DNA of 64,000 nucleotides from Nonomuraea maritima (lineage in GTDB: Bacteria > Actinomycetota > Actinomycetes > Streptosporangiales > Streptosporangiaceae): positions 308,479-372,478 of the forward strand of contig NZ_FNFB01000005.1 in assembly GCF_900100395.1 (NCBI RefSeq), in the 5' to 3' direction. The position numbers were made by a program, and so were the translations under genes. Below, one piece after another: positions 28,608-38,099 of the stretch; position 1 is the stretch's first letter; each line of letters begins with the position of its first letter. Under the pieces are notes generated by a model that was not told the DNA's origin, ran no database searches, and saw only the letters and a program-made list of their open reading frames with translations.

Positions 28608-29426
28608 TCAGCGGTCGAGACGCTGGTGACGGCGGACCGCGAGGACGAAGAACACCGCCGTGATCACCAGGGGCCAGACGACGGCCATCGGCACCGCGTT
28701 GCGCGCGATCCACGAGTCGCCGCCCCACCCCGGATTGCCGAACAGCTCCCTGGCCGCCGCCACCGTCGACGAGAGCGGGTTCCACTCGGCGACGGCGCCG
28801 AGCCAGCCCGGCATGGTGGACGGGGCGACGAAGGCGTTCGACAGGAACCCGATGGGGAACTCCAAGGTCTGCACCGCCGTCACCGCGCCCGGATCGCGGG
28901 TGACGAGCCCCAGGTAGATGCCGGCCCACAGCAGCGCGAAACGCAGGAGCAGCAGCAGGCCCGCCGCCCCGAGCGCGCCGGAGAGCGTGGCCGGCCGCCA
29001 GCCGACGGCGAGGCCACAGGCCAGCATGCCGGCGAGGACGAGCACCGAGTGCAGCAGGTCGGCGACGGCCCGCCCGACCAGCACGGCCGACGGGGCCATC
29101 GGCAGGGAACGGAAGCGGTCGGTGACGCCCCGGGAGGCGTCGGTGGCGACGGCGACCATGGTGGAGCCCAGGCCGAAGAGCATCGTCATGCCGTACATGC
29201 CGGGCATGAGGAAGGCGAAGTAGTCCGCGCCTGCCGGGACGTCGACCGCGCCGCCGAACAGGTATCCGAACGCCAGCGTGATCATCACGGGGAAGAGCAC
29301 CCCGAAGACGACCGTCATGGGTTGGTTGGCCCAGTGGATCAGGTCGCGGCGGGCGACCGTCCAGCCGTCGGCCAGGGCCAGGCCCAGCCGTCGCAGCGGC
29401 CCTTCCGTGACGGGAACGGCGGTCAT
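28608..29426 (-). CDS. ABC-2 type permease, DrrB-like
   Basis: A 272-residue membrane subunit of a drug or natural-product exporter. Six hydrophobic segments are seen, with the ABC-2 signature region FPIGFLSNAFVAPSTMPGWL and the WNPLSSTVAAARELFGNPG stretch typical of DrrB/antibiotic-transport permeases. ATG overlaps the stop of the ATPase gene (ATGA). Together with the upstream ATPase it forms a two-component exporter. Confidence 0.88.
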   Translation of the reverse strand: MTAVPVTEGPLRRLGLALADGWTVARRDLIHWANQPMTVVFGVLFPVMITLAFGYLFGGAVDVPAGADYFAFLMPGMYGMTMLFGLGSTMVAVATDASRGVTDRFRSLPMAPSAVLVGRAVADLLHSVLVLAGMLACGLAVGWRPATLSGALGAAGLLLLLRFALLWAGIYLGLVTRDPGAVTAVQTLEFPIGFLSNAFVAPSTMPGWLGAVAEWNPLSSTVAAARELFGNPGWGGDSWIARNAVPMAVVWPLVITAVFFVLAVRRHQRLDR

Positions 29427-30367
29427 CGGGCGTCACCTCCGGTGAGGTCGAGGAAGACTTCGTCGAGCGTCGGGCGGCGCAGGGTGACGTCCTCGGCCTC
29501 GATGCCGGCCTCGGACAGCGCGGTCAGGGCCGCGGTGAGCACCCGCACCCCTTCCGTGCCGACGCCGGCGCTCACCCGCCGGGTGTCCTGATCGACCTCG
29601 GGCGCGGCCGAGGTCGCCCGGCCGACGATCGCCGCCGCCTGCGCCAGCCGCTCGGCGTCGCGGACCACCACCACGAGCCGCTCGCCGCCGAGCCTGGCCT
29701 TCAGCTCGCCTGGAGTGCCCTCGGCGACCACCCGGCCCGCGTCGACCACCGTGATCCGGTCGGCGAGCTGGTCGGCCTCCTCCAGGTACTGGGTGGTCAG
29801 CAGGACGGTGGTGCCGCCCGCCGCGAGCTCGCGCACCGCGCGCCAGAGGTCGGCGCGGCTGCGTGGGTCGAGCCCGGTGGTCGGCTCGTCGAGGAACAGC
29901 ACCGAGGGGGCCAGGATCAGCCCCGCGGCGAGGTCGAGCCGCCGCCGCATGCCTCCCGAGTACGCGCTGACCGGCCCCGCGTGGTCCAGGCCGACGCGCT
30001 CGAGCAGTTCGGCGGCCCTGGCGCGGGCCGCCTTGGCGCCGAGGCGCGACAGCCGGCCGAACAGCTCCAGGTTCTGCCGCCCGGTGAGCTGCTCGTCCAC
30101 CGCGGCGTGCTGGCCGACCAGGCCGATGCTGCGGCGTACCTGCCGGGGGTGGGTGACCACGTCGAAGCCGGCCACCTCCGCGCGCCCGCCGGTGGGGCGC
30201 AGCAGCGTGGTGAGGATGCGCACGGCCGTGGTCTTGCCCGCGCCGTTGGGGCCGAGCAGCCCGCGGACCGTGCCCGGTCTCACGTCCAGGTCGATGCCGT
30301 CCAGCGCGGTCGTCCCGCCGTAGGTTCTGCGCAGGCCGCGCGCGACTATCGCCGACAAACGATGCAC
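29423..30367 (-). CDS. ABC transporter ATPase, DrrA-like
   Basis: A 314-residue daunorubicin-resistance-type ATPase: Walker A GPNGAGKTTAV, signature YSGGMRRRLDLAAGL, Walker B VLFLDEPTTGLDP, H-loop TTQYLEEADQLADR, and the extra C-terminal DrrA domain ending in LRRPTLDEVFLDLTG. The GTG at 30367 was chosen because AAGGAGAGAG precedes it; an upstream start would run into the operator. It is divergent from a TetR regulator across two palindromes, so substrate-induced derepression is likely. Confidence 0.9.
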   Translation of the reverse strand: MHRLSAIVARGLRRTYGGTTALDGIDLDVRPGTVRGLLGPNGAGKTTAVRILTTLLRPTGGRAEVAGFDVVTHPRQVRRSIGLVGQHAAVDEQLTGRQNLELFGRLSRLGAKAARARAAELLERVGLDHAGPVSAYSGGMRRRLDLAAGLILAPSVLFLDEPTTGLDPRSRADLWRAVRELAAGGTTVLLTTQYLEEADQLADRITVVDAGRVVAEGTPGELKARLGGERLVVVVRDAERLAQAAAIVGRATSAAPEVDQDTRRVSAGVGTEGVRVLTAALTALSEAGIEAEDVTLRRPTLDEVFLDLTGGDAR

Positions 30368-30387
30368 CTCTCTCTCCTTTGACGTAC

Positions 30388-30437
30388 GCTGTACCGTACA
30401 GCATACGGAGATGCGTGGCAACCGTACGGTGTACCGT
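30388..30437. promoter_or_regulatory. Operator palindromes between DrrAB and TetR
   Basis: GCTGTACCGTACAGC (30388-30402) is a perfect 7-1-7 palindrome. A second cluster at 30421-30437 contains overlapping perfect palindromes ACCGTACGGT and ACGGTGTACCGT. Both share GTAC/CGGT elements and lie in the 83-base divergent space, fitting autoregulated TetR control of both genes. Confidence 0.6.
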
Positions 30438-30450
30438 GCGAGGAGTGACC

Positions 30451-31206
30451 GTGGAGTACTCAGGAAAGGGCGATCCCGCCCGCAGCCTCGCCCTGCTCTG
30501 GCGCAGCGGTGAGCGCGCCAGCCGCAAGGGCAAGCCCGAGCTGAGCGTCACCCGTATCGTGCGGGCCGCCATCGAGGTGGCCGACGCCGAGGGCCTGGCG
30601 GCGCTGTCCATGCGGCGGGTGGCCGAGCGGCTGGGCGTCGGGACGATGTCGCTCTACACGTACGTGCCGGGCAAGCCGGAGCTGTTCGACGTCATGCTCG
30701 ACACCGTCTACGGCGAGACCGAGCGCCCCGAGGACGTCCAGGGCGGCTGGCGCGGGCGGCTGGAGCAGATCGCGCGCGAGAACTGGGCCCTGTACCTACG
30801 CCACCCGTGGCTGCTGCAGGTGGCCGCGAGCCGCCCGGTGCTCGGGCCCAACGTCACCGCGAAGTACGACTACGAGCTGCGCGCGGTCGACGGCATCGGC
30901 CTGACGGACCTGGAGATGGACTCGGTGATCACGCTGGTCACCGGATTCGTGCACGGCGCGGCCCGGGGCGCGGTGGAGGCGGCGCAGGCCGAGAGCCGTA
31001 CGGGCATGACCGACGAGCAGTGGTGGGCGGCGCACGCGCCCTTCCTCAGCCGGATCTCCGACGCCGCGCGCTTCCCCACCGCCGCCCGCGTGGGGCAGGC
31101 GGCGGGGGAGGCGCTGAACGCGGCCTACAGCCCCGAGCACGCCTTCGAGTTCGGCCTGCAGCGCGTGCTCGACGGCATCGAGGTGCTGGTGAACCGTCGC
31201 GCTTAG
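30451..31206 (+). CDS. TetR-family regulator of the DrrAB-like exporter
   Basis: A 251-residue regulator with the TetR helix-turn-helix ([20 protein letters not shown], then [20 protein letters not shown]) preceded by a 25-residue N-terminal arm, and a TetR_C type ligand domain ([20 protein letters not shown]...). The arm and ligand domain resemble regulators found next to drug exporters. GTG at 30451 has AGGAG five bases upstream; earlier starts would include the operator. Its stop overlaps by 4 bases the stop of the convergent GMC oxidoreductase. Confidence 0.88.
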   Translation: MEYSGKGDPARSLALLWRSGERASRKGKPELSVTRIVRAAIEVADAEGLAALSMRRVAERLGVGTMSLYTYVPGKPELFDVMLDTVYGETERPEDVQGGWRGRLEQIARENWALYLRHPWLLQVAASRPVLGPNVTAKYDYELRAVDGIGLTDLEMDSVITLVTGFVHGAARGAVEAAQAESRTGMTDEQWWAAHAPFLSRISDAARFPTAARVGQAAGEALNAAYSPEHAFEFGLQRVLDGIEVLVNRRA

Positions 31207-32834
31207 TGCGCGCCGTGCCGGTGGAACTCCACATGCTCGGGGTCGAGCGGGGTGTTGCCGAGGATGATGTCGGCCGCCTTCTCGGCCAGCATCATCACGG
31301 GCGCGTAGATGTTGCCGTTCGTGACGTACGGCATGGCGGAGGCGTCCACGACGCGCAGGCCGTCGAGGCCGTGCACGCGCATGGTGTCGGGGTCGAGCAC
31401 CGACATGTCGTCGGTGCCCATCCGGGCGGTGCAGGAGGGGTGCAGGGCGGTCTCGCCGTCCTTGGCGACCCAGGCGAGGATCTCCTCGTCGGTCTGCACC
31501 TGCGGGCCGGGGGAGATCTCGCCGTCGTTCAGGTCGCTCCAGGCGGGCTGGGCGAGGATCTTCCTGGCGTGCCGGATGGCCTCCACCCACTCGCGCCGGT
31601 CCTGCTCGGTCGACAGGTAGTTGAAGCGCAGGGCGGGCTTCTCCCGGGGGTCGGCCGACCTGATGCGTACGGAGCCGCGCGCGTCGCTGTACATCGGCCC
31701 GATGTGCACCTGGTAGCCGTGGCCCCCGGCCGGGGCCGTGCCGTCGTAGCGCACGGCGATCGGCAGGAAGTGGAACATCAGGTTGGGGTAGGCCACCTCG
31801 TCGTTCGACCTGATGAACCCGCCGGCCTCGAAGTGGTTCGTGGCCCCCGGCCCGCTCCGCCGGAACAGCCAGTCGGCGCCGATGAACGGCCGCCGCCACC
31901 AGGCGAGCGAGGGCTGCTGCGAGACCGGCTGCCGGCAGGCGTGCTGGATGTAGACCTCCAGGTGGTCCTGGAGGTTCGCGCCCACGCCCGGCAGGTCCTG
32001 CACCACATCGATCCCGAGGGGCTCCAGCAGGTCGCGCGGGCCCACGCCCGACACCTGCAGCAGCTGGGGGCTGTTGATCGCGCCGCCGGAGAGGATGACC
32101 TCGGACGCCTCGATGCGCTCACCGTCGCAGACCACGCCGACCGCTCGGTCGCCCTCGAAGAGGATCTTCTCCACGAAGGCGCGGGTCCGCACGGTGAGGT
32201 TGCGGCGGCCGCGCACCGGGTGCAGGTAGGCGCGGGCCGCGCTGAGCCGGCGTCCGCGGTGGACGTTGCGGTCGAAGGCGGCGAAGCCTTCCTGCCGGTA
32301 GCCGTTCACGTCGTCGGTCAGCGGGTGTCCGGCCTGCTGCACCGCCTCGAAGAACGCCTCGAACAGCGGCCCGCGGGCCGGGCCGCGCTCCAGCTTCAGC
32401 GGTCCGTCGCCGCCGCGGAACTGCGTGCCGGGCTCGGCCAGGCAGTTCTCCATCCTCTTGAAGTACGGCAGGCAGTGCGCGTAGTCCCAGTGCTTCATGC
32501 CGGGATCGGCGGCCCAGCGCTCGTAGTCGAGCGGGTTGCCGCGCTGGAAGATCATGCCGTTGATGCTGCTGGAGCCGCCCAGCACCTTGCCGCGGGCGTG
32601 GTAGATGCGCCGGTCGTTCATGAACGGCTCGGGCTCCGACTCGTACTTCCAGTCGTAGAAGCGGCTGCCGATGGGGAACATCAGCGCGGCAGGCATGTGG
32701 ATGAAGACGTCCCACAGGTAGTCGGGACGCCCGGCCTCCAGCACGAGCACCGAGGTGGAAGGGTCGGCACTGAGCCGGTTGGCCAGGGCGCAGCCGGCCG
32801 AGCCGCCGCCCACGATGACGAAGTCGAACCTCAA
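31203..32834 (-). CDS. GMC-family FAD oxidoreductase, choline dehydrogenase-like
   Basis: A 543-residue flavoenzyme. The N-terminal [18 protein letters not shown] binds [20 protein letters not shown] is the GMC signature 1; [18 protein letters not shown] is signature 2; [12 protein letters not shown] and [18 protein letters not shown] carry the catalytic His and Asn. Length and motifs match BetA choline dehydrogenases, which make betaine aldehyde. The likely start is the TTG that overlaps the stop of the preceding substrate-binding gene (TTGA). It is the last gene of a glycine-betaine type uptake operon; no betaine-aldehyde dehydrogenase is attached. Confidence 0.88.
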   Translation of the reverse strand: MRFDFVIVGGGSAGCALANRLSADPSTSVLVLEAGRPDYLWDVFIHMPAALMFPIGSRFYDWKYESEPEPFMNDRRIYHARGKVLGGSSSINGMIFQRGNPLDYERWAADPGMKHWDYAHCLPYFKRMENCLAEPGTQFRGGDGPLKLERGPARGPLFEAFFEAVQQAGHPLTDDVNGYRQEGFAAFDRNVHRGRRLSAARAYLHPVRGRRNLTVRTRAFVEKILFEGDRAVGVVCDGERIEASEVILSGGAINSPQLLQVSGVGPRDLLEPLGIDVVQDLPGVGANLQDHLEVYIQHACRQPVSQQPSLAWWRRPFIGADWLFRRSGPGATNHFEAGGFIRSNDEVAYPNLMFHFLPIAVRYDGTAPAGGHGYQVHIGPMYSDARGSVRIRSADPREKPALRFNYLSTEQDRREWVEAIRHARKILAQPAWSDLNDGEISPGPQVQTDEEILAWVAKDGETALHPSCTARMGTDDMSVLDPDTMRVHGLDGLRVVDASAMPYVTNGNIYAPVMMLAEKAADIILGNTPLDPEHVEFHRHGAH

Positions 32835-33769
32835 CGGGGGATCCAGTCCTTCCACACGATCTTGTTCTCTTCCACCCAGCGCGCGGCGGCCTGATCGGCG
32901 GTCATGCCTTCGTTGATCATGTCGCTGGCCACGGCGTTCTGGTCGTCGTTGGTCCAGGAGAAGTTGCGCACCAGCTCGTACGCCGGCCCGCCGCGCTCGG
33001 CGAACTTCTTGCTGACGATCTTGTCCAGCAGGTACGGCGGGTAGTCGCAGGCGACCTTCGACGGAGCGTCGTCGCAGCCCACGGCGTAGGGGGGAAGCGC
33101 TACCTTGACGAGTTTCACCTTGCTGAACAGCCATTGCGGCTCGTAGAAATACATGAGCAGCGGGGTGCGTCGCTTCGTGGCTTCCTGAGCGGCCTTGATG
33201 AGCGCGTCCTCACTGCCCGAGTAGACGACCTGGTAGTTCAACTTGAGGTTCCGGACGAGAGCCTCGTCATTCGTCACGAATGTCGGGTCTCCATCCAGCA
33301 CTTGTCCGGCATTTCCAGTTTTGTCGGTCCGAAACAGGTGGGCGTACTTGTTGAGGTTTCGGTAGTCCGTAATATCGGGATAACGCTTGACCATCCACTC
33401 GGGAACGTACCATCCGATAACGCCCTTGTTCCCGGTGAGGCCGGCCGAGAGCGCGACCTTCTTCTCCTCGATGTACTCCTTCTTCTGGTCGTTGTGGCCC
33501 CAGCTTTCGACGACCACATCGACCTTGCCCGTCTCGAAATCCCGCCAGGACTGCTCCTCGTTCGTCTTGCGCCGGTTGACCTTGTATCCCAGCTCGTGCT
33601 CGAGCAGGTACGCCAGCACGGCGGCCTGGGCCTCGTACCCCACCCAGCCGTGGACGTCGATGTTGACGGTGCCCTTGGCCGTCGCGGTGGTCTCCGGCTC
33701 CCCGCTGGAGCAGGCGGTGAGCAGCAGGGCCACGACCAGCGGCGCGGCGAGCGTCTTCGTACGGATCAT
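32831..33769 (-). CDS. Glycine betaine/choline ABC substrate-binding lipoprotein, second copy
   Basis: A 312-residue OpuAC-type binding protein with lipobox LLLTAC (Cys near 19). [20 protein letters not shown] starts the mature domain and [22 protein letters not shown] and [18 protein letters not shown] supply aromatic residues of the kind that cage quaternary ammonium groups. It is about 60% like the gene before it by eye, so the pair arose by duplication. ATG at 33769 has GGAGA upstream. Bases 33200-33560 are richer in A/T than the paralogue, suggesting a different history. Confidence 0.88.
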   Translation of the reverse strand: MIRTKTLAAPLVVALLLTACSSGEPETTATAKGTVNIDVHGWVGYEAQAAVLAYLLEHELGYKVNRRKTNEEQSWRDFETGKVDVVVESWGHNDQKKEYIEEKKVALSAGLTGNKGVIGWYVPEWMVKRYPDITDYRNLNKYAHLFRTDKTGNAGQVLDGDPTFVTNDEALVRNLKLNYQVVYSGSEDALIKAAQEATKRRTPLLMYFYEPQWLFSKVKLVKVALPPYAVGCDDAPSKVACDYPPYLLDKIVSKKFAERGGPAYELVRNFSWTNDDQNAVASDMINEGMTADQAAARWVEENKIVWKDWIPR

Positions 33770-33785
33770 GAGAGGTCTCCACGGG

Positions 33786-33810
33786 TCGCGGCCCCGGGAC
33801 GGGGCCGCGA
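33786..33810 (-). promoter_or_regulatory. Hairpin between the two substrate-binding genes
   Basis: TCGCGGCCCCG and CGGGGCCGCGA pair perfectly over 11 bases with a 3-base loop in the 53-base gap between the two binding-protein genes. Inside an operon, such a structure commonly blocks 3' exonucleases and raises the level of the upstream binding protein, or partly terminates. Confidence 0.6.
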
Positions 33811-33822
33811 TCACGTCCGGGG

Positions 33823-34797
33823 TCACTTGGGGATCCACGCCTGCCACTTGGCGGTGTTGGCCTCGACCCACTTCTTGGCGGCCTCCTCGCCTGACATGCC
33901 CTTGTTGGTCATGTCGTCGGCGACGGCGTTCTGGTCCTCGTTCGTCCAGTTGAAGTTCTTGACCAGCTCGTACGCCTTGCCGCCGGTGTCGGCGAACTTC
34001 TTGCTGACGATCTTGTCGAGGTCCATCTCGGGGTAGTCACACGCGACCTTCTTGGGGTCGGCGTCGCAGCCCTCGGTGTACGGCGGCAGGTTCACCCGGA
34101 TGAGCTCGGTCTGGCTGAACAGCCAGTGCGGGTCCCAGAAGTAGAACAGCAGCGGCTTCTTCTGCGCCTGCGCCTGCTGGGCGCTCTTGATCAGGGCCGC
34201 CTCGCTGCCGCCGACCACGACCTTGTAGTTCAGCTTGAGGTTCTTGATCAGCGCTTCCTCGTTGCTGACGTACGACGGGTCACCGAACAGCAGCTGGCCC
34301 TTGTCGCCCGACTCGGAGGTCTTGAACAGGTCGGCGTACTTGTTGAGGTTCTTGGAGTCGGTGATGTCGGGGTGCTCGTCGGCCATCCACTTGGGGATGT
34401 ACCAGCCGATGACGCCCTTGTTGCCGGTGGAGCCGGCCTCGACCGCGACCTTCTTCTGCTCGATGAACTGTTCCTTCAGGTCGGGGTGACCCCAGTTCTC
34501 GATGATGACGTCGACGTCACCGGTCTCGAAGCCCTCCCAGGACAGCTGCTCCTTGATCTCCGGCAGCTCCACGTTGTAGCCGAGCTCGTTCCTGAGCAGG
34601 TACGCCACGACGTGGGCGCTGGCCTCGTACCCCACCCAGGGGTTGATCGCTATCTTGACGGTCCCGGCGGGCTCGGCGGAGGCGCTTGACCCGGCGGCGG
34701 GGGCCGAGGAGGTGGTCGAGGTGTCGACCGTGGCGCCGCCACAGCCCACCGCGCTGAGCCCGAGGACGAGAATGCCCGCGAGCAGACGAATTTTCAT
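33823..34797 (-). CDS. Glycine betaine/choline ABC substrate-binding lipoprotein, first copy
   Basis: A 324-residue OpuAC-type protein: lipobox LSAVGC (Cys near 19), then a Ser/Thr/Ala-rich linker and the domain starting VKIAINPWVGYEASAHVVAY. Ligand-site aromatics are in IIENWGHPDL, GVIGWYIPKWMAD and YFWDPHWLFSQ. ATG overlaps the permease stop (ATGA). A hairpin follows the gene, probably favouring abundant binding protein. It and its downstream paralogue may differ in ligand (for example betaine versus choline). Confidence 0.9.
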   Translation of the reverse strand: MKIRLLAGILVLGLSAVGCGGATVDTSTTSSAPAAGSSASAEPAGTVKIAINPWVGYEASAHVVAYLLRNELGYNVELPEIKEQLSWEGFETGDVDVIIENWGHPDLKEQFIEQKKVAVEAGSTGNKGVIGWYIPKWMADEHPDITDSKNLNKYADLFKTSESGDKGQLLFGDPSYVSNEEALIKNLKLNYKVVVGGSEAALIKSAQQAQAQKKPLLFYFWDPHWLFSQTELIRVNLPPYTEGCDADPKKVACDYPEMDLDKIVSKKFADTGGKAYELVKNFNWTNEDQNAVADDMTNKGMSGEEAAKKWVEANTAKWQAWIPK

Positions 34798-36707
34798 GAC
34801 ATCTTCCTTTTTCGGGGGGAAGTACGCCTGTCGGCGCCTTGCGTGATGCGGTCGAGCATGACTCCGAGCAGGACGGTCGCGACGCCTGCCACGAAGCCCA
34901 TGCCGAAGTCCGTTCGCTGGGAGAAGCCACTGACCACGTCGTAGCCGAGCGCTCCCGCGCCGACCAGGCCGCCGATGACCACCATGGCCAGCGTCATGAC
35001 GATGCCCTGGTTGGCGGCCAGCAGGATGGCCCGCCGTGCCATGGGCAGCTGCACCTTCCACAGCAGCTGGCCGGGCGTGGAGCCGGCGGCGACGGCCGCC
35101 TCGACGACCGTCGGCGGCACGCCCTTGATGCCGTCCTCGACCAGACGGACGACCGGCGGCACGGCGTAGATGACGGAGGCGAAGATCGCGGTGAACCTGG
35201 TCGTGCCGAACAGCGCGAGCGCGGGCAGCAGGTAGACGAACGCGGGCATGGTCTGCGCGGCGTCCAGCAGCGGCCGCTGGATCGCCGAGAAGCGCGGCGC
35301 GCGGGCGGCGGCCACCCCCAGGAGCAATCCGATCACGAGCGTGACCAGCACCGCGACGGTGACCGTGGTCAGCGTCTGCATGGTGTGCTCCCACACGCCG
35401 AGCAGCGCGATCGCGAGCAGGCAGGCCAGCGCCGTCAGGGCGGCACGGACGCCGCTGACCCGCCAGGCGAGGATCAGCGCCGCGAGGGCGACCAGCCACC
35501 ATGGGGCCGAGGTGAGCAGCGACTCCAGCGGGTTGAGCAGCGCGTACGTGGTGACGTCCTTGATGCCCGTGGTGACCGCGTACCAGTTCTCCTCGGCCCA
35601 GCGCACGGCGTCGTTCACCGGGGCGACGACATCGATCGTGACGTTCTCCGGCCAGACCGCGGGCAGCACGGGGATGAGCGCCAGCCCGGCCGCCGCCAGC
35701 GCGCCCGCCACCGCGAGGTCCGTCCGGCGGGTTCTCGCGCGCGGGTCCTTGCGCGCCGTGGCCAGCGTCATGCGGTCGAGCACCACCGCCATGACGACGA
35801 TGGCCACGCCGGCCGGCAGCATGATGCCGACCTGTGCCCGCGACAGTCCGCGGATGATGTCGCCGCCGAGACCGGGGGCGGAGATGAGGTTCGCGATGAC
35901 GACCATGGACAGCGCCATCATGATCGTCTGGTTGACCGCCAGCGCCATCGTGGACCGCGCCAGCGGCAGGTGCACCTTGAACAGCGTCTGCCACCGCGTG
36001 GCGCCGAGCGAGGTGGACGCCTCGACCGCGGTGGGGGAGACCTGCGCGACGGCCAGGGCGGTGATGCGGATGGCGGGCGGGATCGCGTAGATCATCGTCG
36101 CGATGGCGCCCGCCGGCGCGCCGATGTGGAAGAACAGCGCGAGCGGCGCCAGGTAGGCGAACGTCGGCATGATCTGCATGACGTCCAGCACCGGGGTGAC
36201 CGTACGGCGCACCCGGGCGGACAGCCCGGCCCACACGCCCACCGGGATCCCGATCACCAGTGACAGCAGCACCGCGACGCCGACCAGGGCCAGCGTGTCG
36301 ACGCTCGACTGCCACAGGCCGAGCACGCCGAACGCGCTCACGCCGGCGAGCGCGAGCAGCCCGGTCCGCCAGCCGCCCGCGAGCCAGGCCAGGGCGCCCA
36401 TGACGCCGGTGATGCCAGGCCAGCCGAGCGCGTACAGGACGGTCTGGAACAGCGTGTGGAGCGCGCCGACGCCGAGTCGGATGTAGTTGAGGAAGTACAG
36501 GAAGAACGGGTTGTCGTTGCGGTGGTCGTCGATCCACTCGCGCAGGTCGGTGACGGCGAGGAACTGCGGGGCCTCGTCGTCGTGCGGCAGCGTCGCCGTG
36601 CCGCGGAAGATCACGTACGCCGCCACGAACCCGATCGTCGCCCCGGCCGGGATCGCCCACCTGGGCAGGCGGAACCCCGAGGAGGCGCTGACGGTGGTGC
36701 TGCTCAT
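34794..36707 (-). CDS. Fused double permease of a glycine betaine-type ABC importer
   Basis: A 637-residue membrane protein made of two BPD_transp_1 permease domains in one chain. The first (residues about 120-310) carries [20 protein letters not shown], the second (about 430-620) carries [20 protein letters not shown]; both are EAA loops that dock onto the ATPase. Usually these permeases are single-domain dimers, so the fusion fixes a pseudo-heterodimer. It begins with an extra membrane segment. ATGA overlaps link it to the ATPase before and the binding protein after. Confidence 0.88.
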   Translation of the reverse strand: MSSTTVSASSGFRLPRWAIPAGATIGFVAAYVIFRGTATLPHDDEAPQFLAVTDLREWIDDHRNDNPFFLYFLNYIRLGVGALHTLFQTVLYALGWPGITGVMGALAWLAGGWRTGLLALAGVSAFGVLGLWQSSVDTLALVGVAVLLSLVIGIPVGVWAGLSARVRRTVTPVLDVMQIMPTFAYLAPLALFFHIGAPAGAIATMIYAIPPAIRITALAVAQVSPTAVEASTSLGATRWQTLFKVHLPLARSTMALAVNQTIMMALSMVVIANLISAPGLGGDIIRGLSRAQVGIMLPAGVAIVVMAVVLDRMTLATARKDPRARTRRTDLAVAGALAAAGLALIPVLPAVWPENVTIDVVAPVNDAVRWAEENWYAVTTGIKDVTTYALLNPLESLLTSAPWWLVALAALILAWRVSGVRAALTALACLLAIALLGVWEHTMQTLTTVTVAVLVTLVIGLLLGVAAARAPRFSAIQRPLLDAAQTMPAFVYLLPALALFGTTRFTAIFASVIYAVPPVVRLVEDGIKGVPPTVVEAAVAAGSTPGQLLWKVQLPMARRAILLAANQGIVMTLAMVVIGGLVGAGALGYDVVSGFSQRTDFGMGFVAGVATVLLGVMLDRITQGADRRTSPRKRKMS

Positions 36708-37762
36708 GCGTTCGCCCGCACCGAATGGGGGTCCTGCCCGGCGAGGAAGGCGAGCAGGTCGTCCCGGTCCACCACGCCCGCGAGCTCGCCGTCGGCGACG
36801 ACCTTGATCGGCAGCGAGGAGGCGGAGGCGACGGCGACGGCGTCCTTGACCGGCGTGGCGGCGGGTAACTCGGGCCCGTCCAGCGGATCGCCCGGCTCGG
36901 GGGCGCGGCAGATCCAGCGCAGGGTCAGCACGTGGCTGCGCGGCACGTCGCGGACGAAGTCGGCCACGTAGTCGTCGGCCGGCGCGCCCACCAGCTCCTC
37001 GGCCGTGCCGAGCTGCACGATCGCGCCCGCCCGCATGATCGCGATGCGTTCGCCGAGCTTGAGCGCCTCCGACAGGTCGTGCGTGATGAAGACCATCGTC
37101 TTGCCGACCTCGCGGTGCAGCCGGATCACCTCCGCCTGCATGTCGCGCCTGATCAGCGGGTCGAGCGCGCTGAAGGGCTCGTCGAACAGCATCACCTGCG
37201 GATCGACGGCCAGCGCGCGGGCCAGGCCGACGCGCTGCTGCATGCCTCCGGACAGCTGGTCGGGGAAGGAACCGGCGTAACCGTCGAGGCCGACCAGCGA
37301 GAGGATCTCGGCGGCCCGCGCGTGGCGTTCCTGCCTCGGCACGCCCTGGATCTCCAGCCCGTACGCGACGTTGTCGATCACCTTGCGGTGGGGGAGCAGG
37401 CCGAAGTGCTGGAAGACCATGCTGACCTGGTGGCGGCGGATCTCGCGGAGCCGGGCGGGGGAGGCGGCGCGGACGTCCTCGCCGTCGATCCTGACCTCTC
37501 CGGCGCTCGGCTCGATCAGCCGGGTCAGGCAGCGGACCAGCGTGGACTTCCCGCTGCCTGACAGGCCCATGACCACGAAGACCTCGCCTGGACGCACCTC
37601 GAAGGAGACGTCCCTGACGGCGGCGGTGCAGCCGGTCTTCTCCCTCAGCGCGACGGGGTCGAGATTTCGGTCATCACCGGCCAGTACTTTCTGCGCTCCG
37701 GAACCGAAGATCTTCCATAGGCCCTCGACCGTGATTGCCGCGCTGTCGGGAGAATCTCCCAC
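36704..37762 (-). CDS. Glycine betaine/proline ABC importer ATPase with C-terminal CBS-like segment
   Basis: A 352-residue ProV/OpuAA-type ATPase: LWKIFG at the start, Walker [13 protein letters not shown]-loop [13 protein letters not shown], signature [15 protein letters not shown], Walker [14 protein letters not shown] and [14 protein letters not shown]. After residue 275 a shortened CBS region ([33 protein letters not shown]) is present, the part that senses ionic strength in OpuA. GTG start opens the operon ATPase-permease-binding protein-binding protein-GMC oxidase. A rare TTA codon lies at 36866-36868. Confidence 0.9.
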   Translation of the reverse strand: MGDSPDSAAITVEGLWKIFGSGAQKVLAGDDRNLDPVALREKTGCTAAVRDVSFEVRPGEVFVVMGLSGSGKSTLVRCLTRLIEPSAGEVRIDGEDVRAASPARLREIRRHQVSMVFQHFGLLPHRKVIDNVAYGLEIQGVPRQERHARAAEILSLVGLDGYAGSFPDQLSGGMQQRVGLARALAVDPQVMLFDEPFSALDPLIRRDMQAEVIRLHREVGKTMVFITHDLSEALKLGERIAIMRAGAIVQLGTAEELVGAPADDYVADFVRDVPRSHVLTLRWICRAPEPGDPLDGPELPAATPVKDAVAVASASSLPIKVVADGELAGVVDRDDLLAFLAGQDPHSVRANA

Positions 37763-37884
37763 CCTCGCCTCCTCGTATGCCGTCGCTCAACATATGAGGT
37801 TATTACCGGCATTCTCAACGGCGTGACCTTCCGGAGACCGCCATGCGCCTGGCGCGTTACGCCATTGGATCGTGCCAACCTCTC

Positions 37885-37900
37885 ATATATGGACATATAT
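37885..37900. promoter_or_regulatory. Palindrome ATATATG-GA-CATATAT upstream of the betaine-type operon
   Basis: A perfect 7-base inverted repeat with a 2-base spacer, 123 bases upstream of the ATPase start. Its very low GC in this genome suggests a regulator site or promoter element. No regulator gene is adjacent. Confidence 0.4.
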
Positions 37901-37992
37901 TGCTTTAAGGGGTTATTTCCCGCCCTGAAGGCAAGCAAGGTGGAGTTCCAGCTTCTATCCCCATGAGTCACGCGAGATAACTTTTGGCGCGT

Positions 37993-38035
37993 TATGTTCG
38001 CTTGGCCACAAGCTGTGGGATGTGTTCCAATTACC
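37993..38035 (+). promoter_or_regulatory. Conserved upstream element of conservon 2
   Basis: Two blocks, TATGTTCGCTTGGCC (37993-38007) and TGTGTTCCAATTACC (38021-38035), recur almost unchanged before conservon 3 with block starts 28 versus 29 bases apart. The second block ends 64 bases before the cvnA start. The conservation in otherwise unrelated flanks suggests a shared promoter or activator site. Confidence 0.6.
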
Positions 38036-38099
38036 GCCATTGCTCATTTCCCCTGGGCACAGACCACTCAAATACGCCAATTCGGGCGAGGTGCGTTCG

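Larger units (their letters stand above)
37763..38099. other. Divergent control region between the betaine-type operon and conservon 2
   Basis: This 337-base AT-richer interval has no convincing gene. It holds a palindrome ATATATG-GA-CATATAT (37885-37900), CATATGAGG near 37791 that echoes the CTCATATA beside it, and on its right side the element shared with conservon 3. It must carry promoters for both directions. Confidence 0.6.
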
